DNA from: Onchocerca lupi
Lineage: Eukaryota; Nematoda; Chromadorea; Rhabditida; Onchocercidae
DNA: 64,000 nt
Assembly (NCBI GenBank): GCA_028564675.1
Contig: JAOVVO010000285.1
Span: 31,038-95,037, forward strand
Direction of reading: 5' to 3'
Under the pieces are notes generated by a model. It saw only the letters and a list, made by a program, of their open reading frames with translations. It ran no database searches and was not told where the DNA came from. Shown in pieces: positions 12,733 to 26,016 of this stretch. The translations under genes and the position numbers were made by a program. Within the stretch, counting starts at the first letter, position 1. Every line of letters begins with the position of its first letter.

Positions 12733-15685
12733 ATGGCTTATTTTAATACCACCGATCTCACTCCAGCCGAATTAGAAGATCTCGCTTTTTTGCGTGCACG
12801 CCGTTCTGGAATCAATGAAGATGTTGAAGTAAGTCCTGTTTATTTTTATTTTTTACTTTATTCTTGGACTTGTCATCTTTGAAATAGTTTTATTTAAAAC
12901 GCCTTTCATTTAAACGATTATTATACCAATTTCAGAAATTCAGAGGAATTCCTGGACCGATAAATGCATAGATTTATGTTTTCAGGAAATTCGGTCAGAA
13001 CTGGATGGAATCAACGCTCAGTTGGCAACAATCGACATTCCTGATGAAGAGTTAATTTTTGTTTAAAATTGGCTTATACATTTTTCTAACACAAAGGATT
13101 TTTTGCAATATCATTAAGATTTATATATTTCAGATATAGTCCAAATGGAAGGCGTATGTCGATAGCTCGGAAAAATTTCAATATAGATCCCAAAAAAGGT
13201 ATGGAATATATGATTCAGCATAACCTCGTTCATAATTCATCTGCATCGGTTGCGGAATTCCTTTACAAAGGAGAGGGTAAATCTTTTGTCATTTTCAATT
13301 TTTTTCTGTTTGGCATAGATTGATATAACCAAATATATTGAATATTATATTGTCTTGCTTTTTATAATAACTGGAACTTAATCTGGGAATCAAAAATTAA
13401 AAACGTCACAAGGAGCTATAAATGTTTTCCCTATGGCATCTTATGTAATGAGGTGATTTTCATCCATCTTTGTTATAGGATTTGTTTAGGTTTACGAAAA
13501 AGTGCTGTTGGCGATTATTTGGGCGAAAACAATCCATTTAACTTGGAAGTGCTGGAGAAGTTTTGCGAACTGCATGATTTCACGGATCTCATCTTAGTGC
13601 AAGCACTTAGACAGTTTTTTTGGTCATTTCGTTTACCCGGTGAATCCCAGAAGATTGATCGTATGGTTAACGCTTTCGCGCGACGTTATTGTGCGAACAA
13701 TCCAGGAGTTTTTTCTAGCATTGGTAAGAACGTCAAGTTTGTTGGGGTAATTTAGGATTTATGATTCATTAATGCATGTCCTACTTCTTCAGTGATTTCT
13801 CCAATAATTGATCTTCATTTCACCTTATGAAGAGAAGATTTTTTTGCTTTTCTGAAATCCAATACTCTCCATTATACCAGAGTGTCACCTCAAAATTACG
13901 TTTTGATCAAGTGATAGTTAGATAAAAGATCATTCGCTTTGCGAAAATGTTTGAAACTAATTGACTCTGTCACTCTTCCAGTTACTCCATTGCTAATAAA
14001 GGAAAAAAAATTTAATTATCATGTAGAGTCGAATTGCAGATACTTGCTACATATTGTGCTTTGCAATTGTAATGCTCAACACTGCACTACATAATCGTAA
14101 TGTGAAAACTCCATTAACGCTTGATGGCTTCATAACGATGTATCATGGCATTGATGAAGGAAGAGATGTTCCGAGAGAATTGTTAGAAGTATATTGTGTT
14201 TACGATCGAAATACCGCTATTAAATAGATTAGGCAGAGAATTTGATATTGAACCTAAGTATAGATGTATACGCTCCTAAGTTGCCTTGTACTTGCCTGAT
14301 TTTATGATTTTTAAAATATAATTTAACTAGGGAAGAAGATGAAAAAGCTGCCGATGTTAGAATCACTGTCTTTATTTTTTTTCTTTTTTTTTTCAGAGTA
14401 TTTATGAATCCATCCGGACTGAGCCTTTCCAATTTCCAACTGACGATGGAGAATTTTACAATACATTTTTCAATCCTGATCGCGAAGGATGGTTGTTGAA
14501 ACAAGGTAATTCCCTCTTGTATGGAATTTATTGATTCAGTTGTGCCTCTTTTAGTCTCTTAGTCTGACTAGATAAAAATATTAATTTGATTTTCAATTTC
14601 CTTGAAATCGTCGTGGAGACGTTAAGTTCATTTTAGTTGTGAAATGTTTACTCTTTCAGCATCATCATTGGCTACAACACGTCCGTTTTTAAAGTCGTGG
14701 AAGAGACGATGGTTCATTTTAGCTGAGAAATGTTTATATTATTTTGAACATACAACGGTAAATTTTTAATTTGTGCTCGGAGTAATTGAGACTCATAATT
14801 TTGGCTTATACACAACTTCAACAAGACGCGAAGTCCCATTGAGTTTATTTCTTTCCAGAAAATTTGTTATTTATTCACAGAATCGGTTGGGTTATTTTAC
14901 TAGGAATATTTAAGAAGAAGTGGCTGATATAAGCTAAATACGGTGTATTGAAGGCGAAGGAGCCACGAGGAATCATACCTCTAGAAAATGTTCGTGTTCG
15001 TGCCATCGAAGAGAAAGGCAAGCCATACTGTTTTGAAATTTACAGCGATAGCAGTGAGGTTTGTGTTTATCAGTGAAATTTCATTGAATCTATTTCCGGA
15101 AAAGATATTGATCAGATTCATAATTTTTCTATGTCACTTGGAATGCTGATGATATTTTCGCTTATGACTTTAATTCGGTTTCTTTAAAGTTTATTTCAGT
15201 CTTAATATAAACATAAGTGTTAAATTACTTCAATATATTCAACTATTCTAATGCGTTTGTCATCCTTATTTATATCACTTTGAGCTTACTTGTCTTTTAC
15301 AGAATCATTTGCACTATAATCTGAGTTGAATTATTTTTCAGGTAATAAAAGCTTGCAAAACAGAACCAGATGGAAGAATGGTTGTAGGTCGGCATACTTC
15401 TTATAAAATGTGTGCTTTTTCGCAGGAGGAGATGAATCAATGGATAAGTGCTATTGAGTAAGTTACTTAAGTATTTGGAACTAAATGACTGAATGGATAT
15501 TAATTTGGTATGTTTAAAATTACATTTGTCCATGTTTTATTGTTTTAGTTAAAGCAGTTAAAGCGAATTTCTACTACGCTTTTGTTACTCGCAAAAACTG
15601 GTTTGTTTTCAGGCGATCAATAAATTACGATCCGTTTTATCAAATGTTGCAGCTGAAAAAGATGAAGTTGAGGAATAAAACTTGA
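12733..15685 (+). CDS. grp-1: Cytohesin, Sec7-PH Arf guanine-nucleotide exchange factor
   Basis: Ten exons: 12733-12828, 12986-13050, 13134-13276, 13490-13723, 14040-14188, 14397-14505, 14660-14757, 14954-15058, 15342-15457, 15613-15685. They join in phase to 395 residues, essentially the length of human cytohesins. The protein activates Arf GTPases at membranes and is recruited by phosphoinositides. An N-terminal helix (about residues 8-60: LTPAELEDLAFLRARRSGIN, then EIRSELDGINAQLA) corresponds to the family coiled coil. The Sec7 domain (about 70-255) carries FTDLILVQALRQFFWSFRLP followed by GESQKIDRM, including the catalytic glutamate finger, and DTCYILCFAIVMLNTALHN. The PH domain (about 270-385) has GWLLKQ, FLKSWKRRWFIL and KEPRGIIPLENV. 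A short basic tail ends the protein (QLKKMKLRNKT). It converges on the importin-like gene, with about 4.2 kb between. Start chosen as the first in-frame ATG before the conserved helix. Confidence 0.96.
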
Positions 15686-18600
15686 ATAACTTTGTTTTTT
15701 TGCGCTATTGTGATAGAAATTTTAATAGGAAAATGACATGCAGAGTATCCAAAAATTTGTATACACTTTATTTACCATATGCATAGGTAAATGGAACGGT
15801 AGTCAACAAGCTACCATTATGTTAGTTAGTTTGTCAGATAGACAAGTTCATTTGCTTAATCAGTTGTCTTTTGCGGAAGGAAAAAATTCTTGTAAGGTTC
15901 AGTTTTTTTTTTACTTTGTCATTCAAATCAAATTAATGGAGTTTAGGTTTGATAAAAATACATTTATGTATTGACAAAAATTCGTTAAGTAGCAAAACAA
16001 TCGATTCCCTACAAATATCCGAGATGGACAGTTTGTCGTCTGCAGTCCTGCATTGTAATTTCTGATTTTCAAGCCAACTAATAATAGTGTTAGATTATGA
16101 TCCATCTATCCGTTTTGTTTGTTAAAATATGTAGCGAAAAAATGTGCAAGGTATGCACAATTTCAAGACGCTGTGTTTAATATACTGTGAAGTGAACCTA
16201 CTATAATCGTGGGTTTTTCTGGTTTTGCGCTTGAAACGGATTTTGTTTTAGGAATTCTTCTTTTTTTTTTTTCTCAAGAATGGAATTATATGACGTTCTG
16301 GGTGGGAGCAACGATTACCTTATATGAAAATCTCAACTTAATTCAAGATTTTCTGGAGAGAATTCATTCCAATTGTTGTCTATTTTCATCAGTTTCATTT
16401 ATCGTCATTATGCTATTTGCTCAAAATCATTAGTTCAAGAAAATGAAGAACATGGCGATTACGAACGTAATTCGCTGGTATGGTTGTTTATGTATATAAG
16501 TAATTTAAAATATAATTTGTCCCACTCGAGCTGTATTTGCTTCAGCCTTTTTAATAATCAATTGATTTCATCACAGTTTTATGCTGTGTTACCTGATATC
16601 ATACCAATGATCGGAGCAGGAAGGATCGCTTCTAGTAGTGTCTTATACGTATGCATCTTTCCTTTGTGCTCTTAACTTCTAATTGTAAATCTTCGGTGAT
16701 AATAAAATTCCTCATTAATTTGGTTTTAATCAAGTTTCTCGTTTTAATGCAAATGCCATTATTACCAACGGATTGAAAAACGATTGAAACATATCGGTAA
16801 TAGAATCGACTTTCGCTATCATTATTTAATTTAAAATATTATTTCAGTTTATGATATTGATCAACGCGAAAGTGATGCAAAAATGGATAGTGATTGCAGT
16901 CCTTATTTAAACTGTCATTCTCAGGTGTTCATACCATATTGCTTTTTTAGGAGCGAGATTTGCATGGTTGGTAATAGTAACCTTGTTTCTTTCCTGTAAC
17001 AGTTCTGCCGTTTGATGACCGCTTACTACTGTGTTATTTTCTATCTTAAATTTTGTTGTTTGTAGTTTTACATCAAAATTTTAGAAATTTGATTATAGTG
17101 ATCTAAGCTAACCAAAATTGTTATTTTGAAGTTCATTGAAGCAATCAAGAAATAAGAGGGGAGGTTCTTCAATGATTTTATAATTAGCGGAAGTTTCGCT
17201 GTGGTTGTTTCTCGTGGTCTCGAAATTTATGCTGCTTCTGCATTATTTGGACTGCCAATTGTTAATTAAAGACTTGTGTCTGGGAGAATTCATCGACCCT
17301 TAACGATTTCATCATCTATTGCATTAATCCCTACTGTGTATAGTGGAGCATGTTGGAGTAGCCATATTAGCTCGTGTCGATGATAATTGTTTTCATCTAG
17401 TGAGAAAGAGAAGTAGAGAATCTTCTGGAATCTCGAAAGTATCTAATAAAATTATTATTTGGCATTTATCAGGAACTAACTTTTAATTAGTCAGTTGCAT
17501 TCAGCTGGTTTCCCAAACAAGAGATGGAATTTTTAATAAGAGAATACACAATACGTATCTGAAACAGAACATGGTAAGTTGAGAACAATCCTCGCTTTTG
17601 CAAAGAGCAAAACATGTCCAGATGAAATCAACGACAGTCTCGCTACTCGAACAATAGTAAGATCACAGGTACGAGGCTGTAATATGTTTGAAAAGTGTTC
17701 TGACCAACAGTGCATAGATGAGAAGCTAAACAATGATCGTTTTATGCAAAACGACTCAATGAAATTTATCAATTTCAGGTAAATTTTTGGTATATCTCGA
17801 AACAACAAAGTCCAGCTTTTCTAGCAACACAAGATTTAAAGGCAGTTAATTGAACATATATTATGGTGACAACATCTTACGAGAGATTGATGTCATTACG
17901 CTCACCAATTACAAATTATGTGATGGGAACAGGATATGATAAACATATAGATAAGAAAATAAAAGGCAAAAAAGATTAAGGAAATAAAAAAGCAAAGCTT
18001 AGAGAAGAGTGATGAGTATCCAAGGAACTAGTGAATAATGGATTTGAATCACAAAGCATTGACCCGCGTTAATTTTTAATTAGAATTAATAACAATTGTG
18101 TTTATGGAAAATGGAACTTTGTTAAAATATTATGAACGCATGTGTGGAAAGCGACTTTTTCTATAAATTATTTGATAGCAAGATACAATCCAAATTTTTT
18201 TAGTTCCAAAATAAAGTAAAGAGTTGATCAGCTCAGGATGCAACCACGAATCACGGTGAATAATTCTCTGACAGACAGGAGGAGGTATAGAGAACAATGT
18301 AAAGTAAAGTAAAAAATCTCATGATTATAGTTTCTCTACAATGAACTGTAGCAATTATTTAAAAATTCTCTGAGATTAATTCATCAACAAATCAATCGAA
18401 ACCGAAACAAAATGATCGGAATAATCGGCTATCTTAGTATATGACAACCACGTTAACCCCTTGACTACTGCTATACGAAATGGGTAGTTGCTGGAACGAA
18501 TGGGAAAATGTTGCTCATTTTCCCATGATAGATCAACAAAAAGTAAAAAATGATATCGTCTTTAGTTCAAGATTCTGCAAATTTAGAAGTTTAATACAAA

Positions 18601-19868
18601 AGTTTAGTTAGAAGTATATCATAATACATCAAATGAACTTTAACACCAAGTTCTCAGCAAATATATTTGATGTCGATGAGTGGAGACAGAATGATAATTA
18701 AACACTTCAAGTTATTTCCAGTATGCCAGCAGAGGTTGATAAAATATTTCAATAGGATCACAACTCCATTGAGATCTGTCTAAAATATATTTAAACTAAT
18801 CGGCTTTACCAACCTATCATTTGTGACACAAAAAATTTATTGTATTGCTAAGAATTCGTAGTGCGAAAGTAACTAAAATAACAGTTATCTAAAAATATGT
18901 GTTGCCTTTCTGAGAAAGATTTATGTCGCCAATGAGAACCGTAATATTCATGGCATATATATGCGCGAGTTTTGTGGCATTTGCCTTATGAAAACAGTTT
19001 AGGGGATAACTGCAAAGAACTGAATGAGATACAGCATGTTAAAAAGATGACATCATAGCATAATATTACGAGCACTAAATTAGAAATTTTATTTGTTAAA
19101 CAAATACATCATTATAACAAAAAACAGTGTCTTCAAAGATCAGTTTGTTGTAAGACCGTTAAGAGATCGCGATGGAGACATGTGAAGTCGCTGATCAAGA
19201 GCAACAGAAATGGGGAAATAAAAATGGAAATTTCTGTTTGTGGTTCAACAGGTTTTACAAATAAATAAGGTAAGGTGATTGAAATTTATATTAGTATTCA
19301 AAGAAAACATTACAAGAGGATGGTTCTTCGGGAATTTCTAAAAAACAATTTTATTAAGCGATTTTTCTATGAACTCTTGCAATTCCGCGATTTTCTTTTT
19401 CATTTTCTCTATCAGAACACTTAAATTCAATTTTGTGGTATGGTTTCAAAAGGTTTCCTTTGTATCAGTTCAGAAAGCGCAGGATACATTCATATGTGAA
19501 CATCTTGGATAAAGAGATTAAGAGATATTTTGTATTACTTATTATTGAGTAACCAAACTCGAAAATTAAGCAAGCGAACCAAGATAAAAGTCATGGAAAG
19601 AAAAATTAAGAAACCAAGAGCTGCTTGGAAAAAATAAATTTGGATAACAAAAAAAAAAAGTTAATACAGATAAGGGAAACACTGGATTTTTTTTTTTTTA
19701 TTTTCAAAATGTTAAATGTCCCACTAATTTTAACCAATATTTAGGTTGGTTTTGCAAGTCAGATGAAAAGTAACACTGGAAAAAAAGATATCAGAGCTTT
19801 TGAAATTGAACTAATTCTCTGGGACTTTTACGAACTTGATCGGTTTTCTTGCTCATGAAGCCATAAAA
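15686..19868. other. 4.2-kb intergenic region with unassigned coding-like fragments
   Basis: No complete gene could be built. The first 1.7 kb contains plus-strand fragments that look more protein-like than background: 15780-15900 (ATIMLVSLSDRQVHLLNQLS), 16280-16370 (TFWVGATITLYENLNLIQDF), 16577-16650 (AVLPDIIPMIGAGRIASSSV) and 16753-16830 (HYYQRIEKRLKHIGNRIDF). The frames do not join cleanly. They could be an undetected multi-exon gene or a decayed one. From 17800 to 19868 I see only AT-rich sequence with no repeat of note. Confidence 0.35.
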
Positions 19869-22800
19869 TCAGTCATTAGAATGTGAGGTCTTTGTTTCAT
19901 CCGCTGCAATTGCACCAATTTCAGCTTTCGAGGATCCTGAATTTTGAATACACAATTCTTCTTCAATTTCTGCATGGCACTCTTCATCAAAATCTCCTTC
20001 TACGTTTAGATAAAGAGTGCGCATTTCGCAAGCCAAATGATTTATCAAAATATTTTGCTTTGTACGTTCGATAAATTCTTCGATATACTTGCAAGCATTC
20101 GATTCCTGAAAAATAGGAAAAATGACTGTGATTGTTCAAAAAGAGACAATTCCAAACTATTTGAAGAATACGACGATTTTTTTTCTGGAAGACAGTAAAA
20201 CAATTATTTTTTGGCAGACCATGTTTGAGATGTGGATATTGCAAAATGTAGAAATAATAAAAATTCGATACCGGTGCAGAAACCGAAAGTGGTTTGAAAT
20301 CTAAGTTTATTCTTGAAAAACGAACTTTAAGTAAGGTTTTCGCTTGTTGCAGTTGAAGGTGAGCTTGTAGATCAGAGCATGCTTTCAAAAGAGAGTATAT
20401 TAAGGCAACAGAACATGCGATATGTTCGTCATTTGAGCTCTTGAGAATATTACACATTATTCTGATGTGCTGCGGGTTGGCCACTTTCATTACTTGTCTG
20501 CGTTTCCAAACCTCACTCAATAATCGTAACGTAACGCAAGCCTCATTTTTAAAATTTGAAGTATCCTAAAAACATTTTGATTCAATTAGATTTATAAAAT
20601 CCAGTTCAACTGTTTAGTATATTTAAGTTAGTTTGCTTAAATCGCACTTAATTAATTGTTCTATAATTAGTTCTACAATGTTTCCAATGTTCTGAAACGA
20701 ATAGCCTGATGAATTTTAGCATCAAGATCTTTACAACTAGTATAAAACAATAGAACATTAACTGAAGAGCAATCATATCCACCCTCTGGGACGCAGGTTG
20801 CTTTTTAAGTCCCCATTTTTAATTGCGAAGTTTATAAGGATAAGTATAATAAATTCAGTATTTGATGCCTTTATGGATAAAATAATACAATGACAAGAAG
20901 AACACCAAGCAAAACTGATCAGTACCCTTTATGGTAAATTTAATTTAACAAAATGTTGGTAAGAATGTAATGTTCCTTGTGATTTATCCCATCAGTGAGA
21001 TGCTTTTACTTCACCTTTATGGGGCCCGTTACCATCGATTTTGTTCAAAACATTTGAATACAATATAACTCACTTCATCCAGATGCTTAAGAAACCACAG
21101 CACAAGTCCAGAGTTCACTATGGATCCCACGTATTTTGCATATTTTTTTCTGGATAGAAGATTCTGAAGAATTGAAAAGGCTTCAAAATCGAATTCTGGA
21201 GCTGAATGACGCGCGAGAAGAGGCATAATCTTCTTAATAAGTCCCATTCGAAGAAGTGTCTAAAACTAAGTGGTTTTCAAACGATCTTAAAGACAAGGTA
21301 ACCTATCAAAAAAATATTTCCTCGCTCTTACTACTTGCTTTTACAATTTCATCCGATTTTATCATAAGTGATTAAAAATAAAATACTTAATTTCTTGTTT
21401 TAACCAACAAAAAGTGGTCACTACAATTCATACAATTTGGAAAATCTGTTGAATAAGATCAATTGTAACATTTAAAAAATTTACATGTGACATTACTTAA
21501 TAAGAGCAAAATTAAAACTTGCGAAAAGATTTGTTTTTTTTTTTTTTTTTTTTTTTTCAAAATGAACAAAAAATTACGTTAGTATTATTGTTATGTTGTT
21601 TTACGAAATACCCAACAATGGATAATGCAGCTTTGGCTTCATCTTCAATTGCACTGTCGAAAAATTGCAAAATAATCTCCAGATAGCTATTTTCAAAGAT
21701 GATAATAAAATCTTCGTTACTAACGACTTCAAACACGACGTCCAAAACAACTGAACGGATTTCCTCGTCCTGAATAATAATGATTTATCATTTTAGAAAA
21801 AATGAAATTTAAAGTGTAAATAACATTGCAAAAATGAGTGTCAAATATTGCCTCTGTAAATCTCCAGAGTGGTCTTTTGTTCATTGATTAAGTTTGGATA
21901 GAATTAAGATATGAGAAGTGACTGTAGAATAATAATGTGAGACAGAAGGAAAAATAAGAGTGGTCTTTTGTTCATTGGTTAAGTTGCATAGAATAAATTT
22001 CGACCAATCCAATGAGCAGATGATGGGTTTATCTTCATAATAGGAATAGAGTTACAGGAGTCTAAAATAGAATAAATAACCTAAAACAAATTACTCATTC
22101 AAATAGAGATTTCCATATCTGTTTTATCAATCTTGATAATTTATTTTGCAAAAAAGCAAAAAAGAAACCTCATGCAGCAAAAAAAAACGAGCGCTGCTTG
22201 CAACAGATTCCAAAATAAATTCTGGAATGGGTTTACGGTGGCATAAATTTCGCAGAAAGAATGCAATTGAACGTAAAAATTCAAGAGATATCTCATGATA
22301 ATGCTCCAATACCAATAATTGTGCTATACGCAAAGAATCGCAAGCAACAATATAGTCGCGTAGAGCAGAACTCTTGACGACTATATTTGAGCATGCCTCA
22401 ATGCCCTGAACATTTCAAATGTAGCATTCAATTTTGAACTGTAGTCCAAAAATCATTGTACAAAATCATGAGAAGTAGCACATAAAAAAAAAAAGTCGTA
22501 AAATTCTTTTGTTCAAAATTTCTCTGTAATAATAATGGGTAGCATCGATCAAGGTGCTGCACCTACGTGAATAATTCTGAACATTTTATGTCTTGAAACG
22601 ACTGATAGAACAGCGAATGTAAGAATATCTATACCTCTTGAACGATTAAAAAAGCGTCTCGTTCCAGTACAGCTGTTATTCCTTGTTTTAGTCCCTGTGA
22701 TATCAAATTTTTCAACTGTTCTTCTGTCATGGATTTTGCTATTACCGACAGAGCATGTATGGCATAATACTGGATAAAAACATTCTACAAAATAAATTAT

Positions 22801-23651
22801 AATTTAGGTGCAACAAAGCGCTCAGTAAAAAATTCCTGCAAATCAAGGACTATTAAAAATGGGTCTAACTTCTTCATTCCTTCATCCCATATAAAAAAAG
22901 AATCGTTTTTTTTTAGTGGAAAAAAAAGTAAAACAAAACCTTGAACTGCATCCCTTCAATCAAAATTATATCTAATCCTTCATAGCGGATTTCGTCAATC
23001 GGGGGTTCATAGTTATCCACGAGGATATTGAGAAGTTGCAGACTATTTTGGAAATCTTTCATTGTTGGTTCTGGTCTTCGCAGTATATCCATAATTTCTC
23101 CCACGCTTGGTTTGTTACATGAAATAAAAAGCGTTGGAAAAGAAAAATGAAACGGGACAATACTGAGCACTGATCCTGGAACCTTCCAAAGACTAGTACC
23201 ACATTAGCGAGCCAAGCTAGACAGTTCGAACTATGTGCCATATTGATGAATAGATGGAGTAAACTGAACGGTTTGCCACACAATCTTAGTTAAAGATCAT
23301 TCAGTAGCCAAATTCGAAACTCAGACTCCATGCAGTCAGTACACTGAAGGATTTAACAATTCTAATACCCTGAACGATATATAGGAAAAGAGATAATCCA
23401 TAGCCTGATGGCCAACTTTGTCAGAATTGACGGTTAAAAATAAACATACTAGAGGACTCTTTCGGCTTGAGACATGTGAAACAGTTAACAGTTCGAGCTA
23501 AACAGTGATGGTGAGAGCTCTCATCATCACTTGGCGTTTCGCTGTCGGATATCTCGTTCCGATCAGATGAGTTATCGAATGCAGTTTGATCCCGCTGTTT
23601 AGCGTGCTGCTTACGTTTTCCTTTGCGGATTCGTTTTTTCTTCTTGCCCAT
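19869..23651 (-). CDS. Divergent importin-alpha-like ARM-repeat protein
   Basis: Exons in transcription order: 23450-23651, about 22940-23105, 22635-22784, 22169-22405, 21578-21769, 21074-21259, 20326-20565, 19869-20105. All junctions from the second exon on are phase-consistent; the join between the first two is unresolved. A basic N-terminus (MGKKKKRIRKGKRKQHAKQR) resembles an importin-beta-binding domain. ARM repeats then align in order with importin-alpha: NYEPPIDEIRYEGLD in ARM1, RDYIVACDSLRIAQLLV, EISLEFLRSIAFFLRNLCHR followed by KPIPEF, and DEEIRSVVLDVVFEVVSNED. The C-terminus is acidic (FDEECHAEIEEELC). Importin-alpha adapts classical NLS cargo to importin-beta. Here most Trp and Asn residues of the NLS-binding ladder are replaced, so cargo binding may be altered or lost. 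Family assignment rests on the collinear alignment; function is uncertain. Confidence 0.8.
21866..21998 (+). repeat. Pair of short direct repeats
   Basis: The sequence agagtggtcttttgttcatt, followed by a similar g[a/g]ttaagtt, occurs at 21866 and again 91 bp downstream at 21957. It lies in an intron of the importin-alpha-like gene. It is probably a small local duplication. Confidence 0.7.
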
Positions 23652-24376
23652 AATTTAATCGTTTACTCGTCTTGCAAGAGATGGAAACCTGCAGAAAGAA
23701 AAACATAAAAAAGTTCTTCAAGTTCACGATATTCATGCGCACTTTGTTCCAAAAAAATTTGAAATCTCTCAGTTTACCCAAATATCTTAAGCTTAAGTAT
23801 CCACTTTTTTTTCTATTTTCGATAGGAGGATCTTTGCCACAGATTCTGCGTTTACACTACCATTTTAGCCAACTTTGTGCAGTTGTTCAACGTTTCATGA
23901 AAAATATTTTAAGGCTACGGAAACAAGCATGCCTCCCTCTCTAAAATACATCTGATCATTTCAGAAACTTAAATTCCCATGGCACTACTACAAGCATGAG
24001 ATGTCAATGATGCTGCAATTATCATAACAGAAATTCTGAAAACAAAACTCTTAACTGTCATACCAATGCAATACTTTCTGAAGCAGAATAGTAACTAATA
24101 CATGCAAAACTTTTTCAAAGAATTCTATTTTCAGTATTTTATTGACCATTTCTTCAATATTTGGATAAGAAGTGTGGCAAAACTTAGAAATCTGCAAGTT
24201 TTAGATGTAATTCCATCAAATTCCTCTATGAATGAAGAAAATCCTGGGAACTTCAATTAAAATTCCACTACGGAATCCAATACACTAGCAGATATTCATA
24301 TAAAAAAAAGACGATTCAATAAGTAAACGCCCCACCGACCAGCTAACAGGATTTTGAGCAATTTTAAGTTACGGGC

Positions 24377-24465
24377 AATTTATCGATTACCTACGTGCAG
24401 ATTTGCAGGAATGGCTAACAGTATATCATGGATATGCAAATTTGCACGTAGGTAAACGATAAATT
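24377..24465. repeat. Inverted repeat with 31-bp arms
   Basis: Left arm 24377-24407 and right arm 24435-24465 are reverse complements with two mismatches (core acctacgtgca). The loop is 27 nt. Such a structure could be a fold-back element relic or form an RNA hairpin if transcribed. No flanking target-site duplication is obvious. Confidence 0.85.
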
Positions 24466-25949
24466 CACATTGGATGAATGTCGCGCAGTGCCAAAGTGTT
24501 TTGGATTTGCCTTTAAAGCATTTTCGATAGAGATTTTTCGAGTTTTCCAGAAGTCCAAGACTCAGCACGCTACTACGCTGTCACACTTCCGCATGCACGA
24601 GCACTTTTTATAGAAAATATCATCTTTGCTGCACTAGAGCAGTCATCCAGAACTGCTCACGAAATTCTGGATTATCTTTTGTACACTCATTCTCCCACAA
24701 ATGTTTCTGGAATGGATGGTATATCAACGGACTTAAGTTAATAGTCAAAAAGTTAATACCACGTTAAAATTGATATGATGACGAATATGAATACAATGTT
24801 TATTCTCGAAAATCAATAATTGCCGGCAAAGAATCGAGTGGTCTTTTTGAGACCTCCGAATGTCCACTTCTTCATTATTAATTGTTCTTTGCTGAGATTA
24901 ATCTGATCTTTCCAATTAACTTTGACTTCACCAACTATGCGCAGAACCGATTGCGAAGACCACTTTTCAATACCCGTTTTCATTTTCTTGGATTTTCGAA
25001 GTCTATAAGTTATCGGCGAAAACGCATGTTGCATTTACCATTATTCGAAGGGCTTAGAGGAAGTTCGAGTAAAGATTAGTTGTCAAATGAGATTGATCTG
25101 ACACGTTACTTTGAAGTAGCCATACATGATTGCATATAGTGATACCAACCATCCCCATTCATTCCCACTTACCTGAATTTGTTCCATGAATTACCTCGTA
25201 GCTTTGTGATTGTACCTCAAAATTAGTATTCAGGCAAAAATGAAATCCATTATAATGATTGATCTCGTTTGTAAACAGTGATGCATGCGTGTCTTGGCTG
25301 TTGTCATCGAAGAAAAAGACGAATGATATCCAATGTTTTTCGCTTGTTCCTCTTCTCCTTTTGAAAAAAAAATTTAGAATAATTCATCTCACTACCATCT
25401 TCTGGATTAATATTAATTAGTCATATTTGGTAACTTAAATTCAACTCTGGTAAAGTTCCAACGACTCGTCAAAGACATAACCATTTCAAAAAACCTTTAA
25501 ATAGGAATTTCATTATCAGCTTAACAAAAATTCGTCTTTTTCAAGAGCATTCAATTTTCAACTTTTTAGTTAGAGATATCGATAAATTATAATATAGATT
25601 AGAGAACGAAAATCTAAAACGTTCTGTGATTGTTCAATGATAGAGAGACACTTCACGACCAACTGCCTCACGAAATACGTTTATCATCTTGGGAGACAGC
25701 CAAGTAGTTGTTTCTCTCAAACTTTCCTGATAACCGAAATTGCATAAGAAAGTGAATTTCATATAATTTCAATTCCAGGAAACGAACTTTGATCTATTTG
25801 TTATAGAAACAATTTTAAATCTTTAAGGTCAACTTTATATAAAACAGAAATATATGTAGAAGATGTAATTGCAATTAGAAAATATAAACTCTGACACAAT
25901 TCTGTTTTACCACCCATCAGTTAAACAACTTCATACATTTAAAGTTTTT

Positions 25950-25981
25950 ATATATGTATATATATAAGGTAAGGATATATA

Positions 25982-26014
<33 letters not shown>
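25950..26014 (+). repeat. TA-rich tract followed by A30
   Basis: A broken (TA)n microsatellite is followed by a run of about 30 A (25985-26014). It could be a simple repeat or the 3' tail scar of a retroposed sequence, but nothing upstream resembles a known element. Confidence 0.8.
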
Positions 26015-26016
<2 letters not shown>

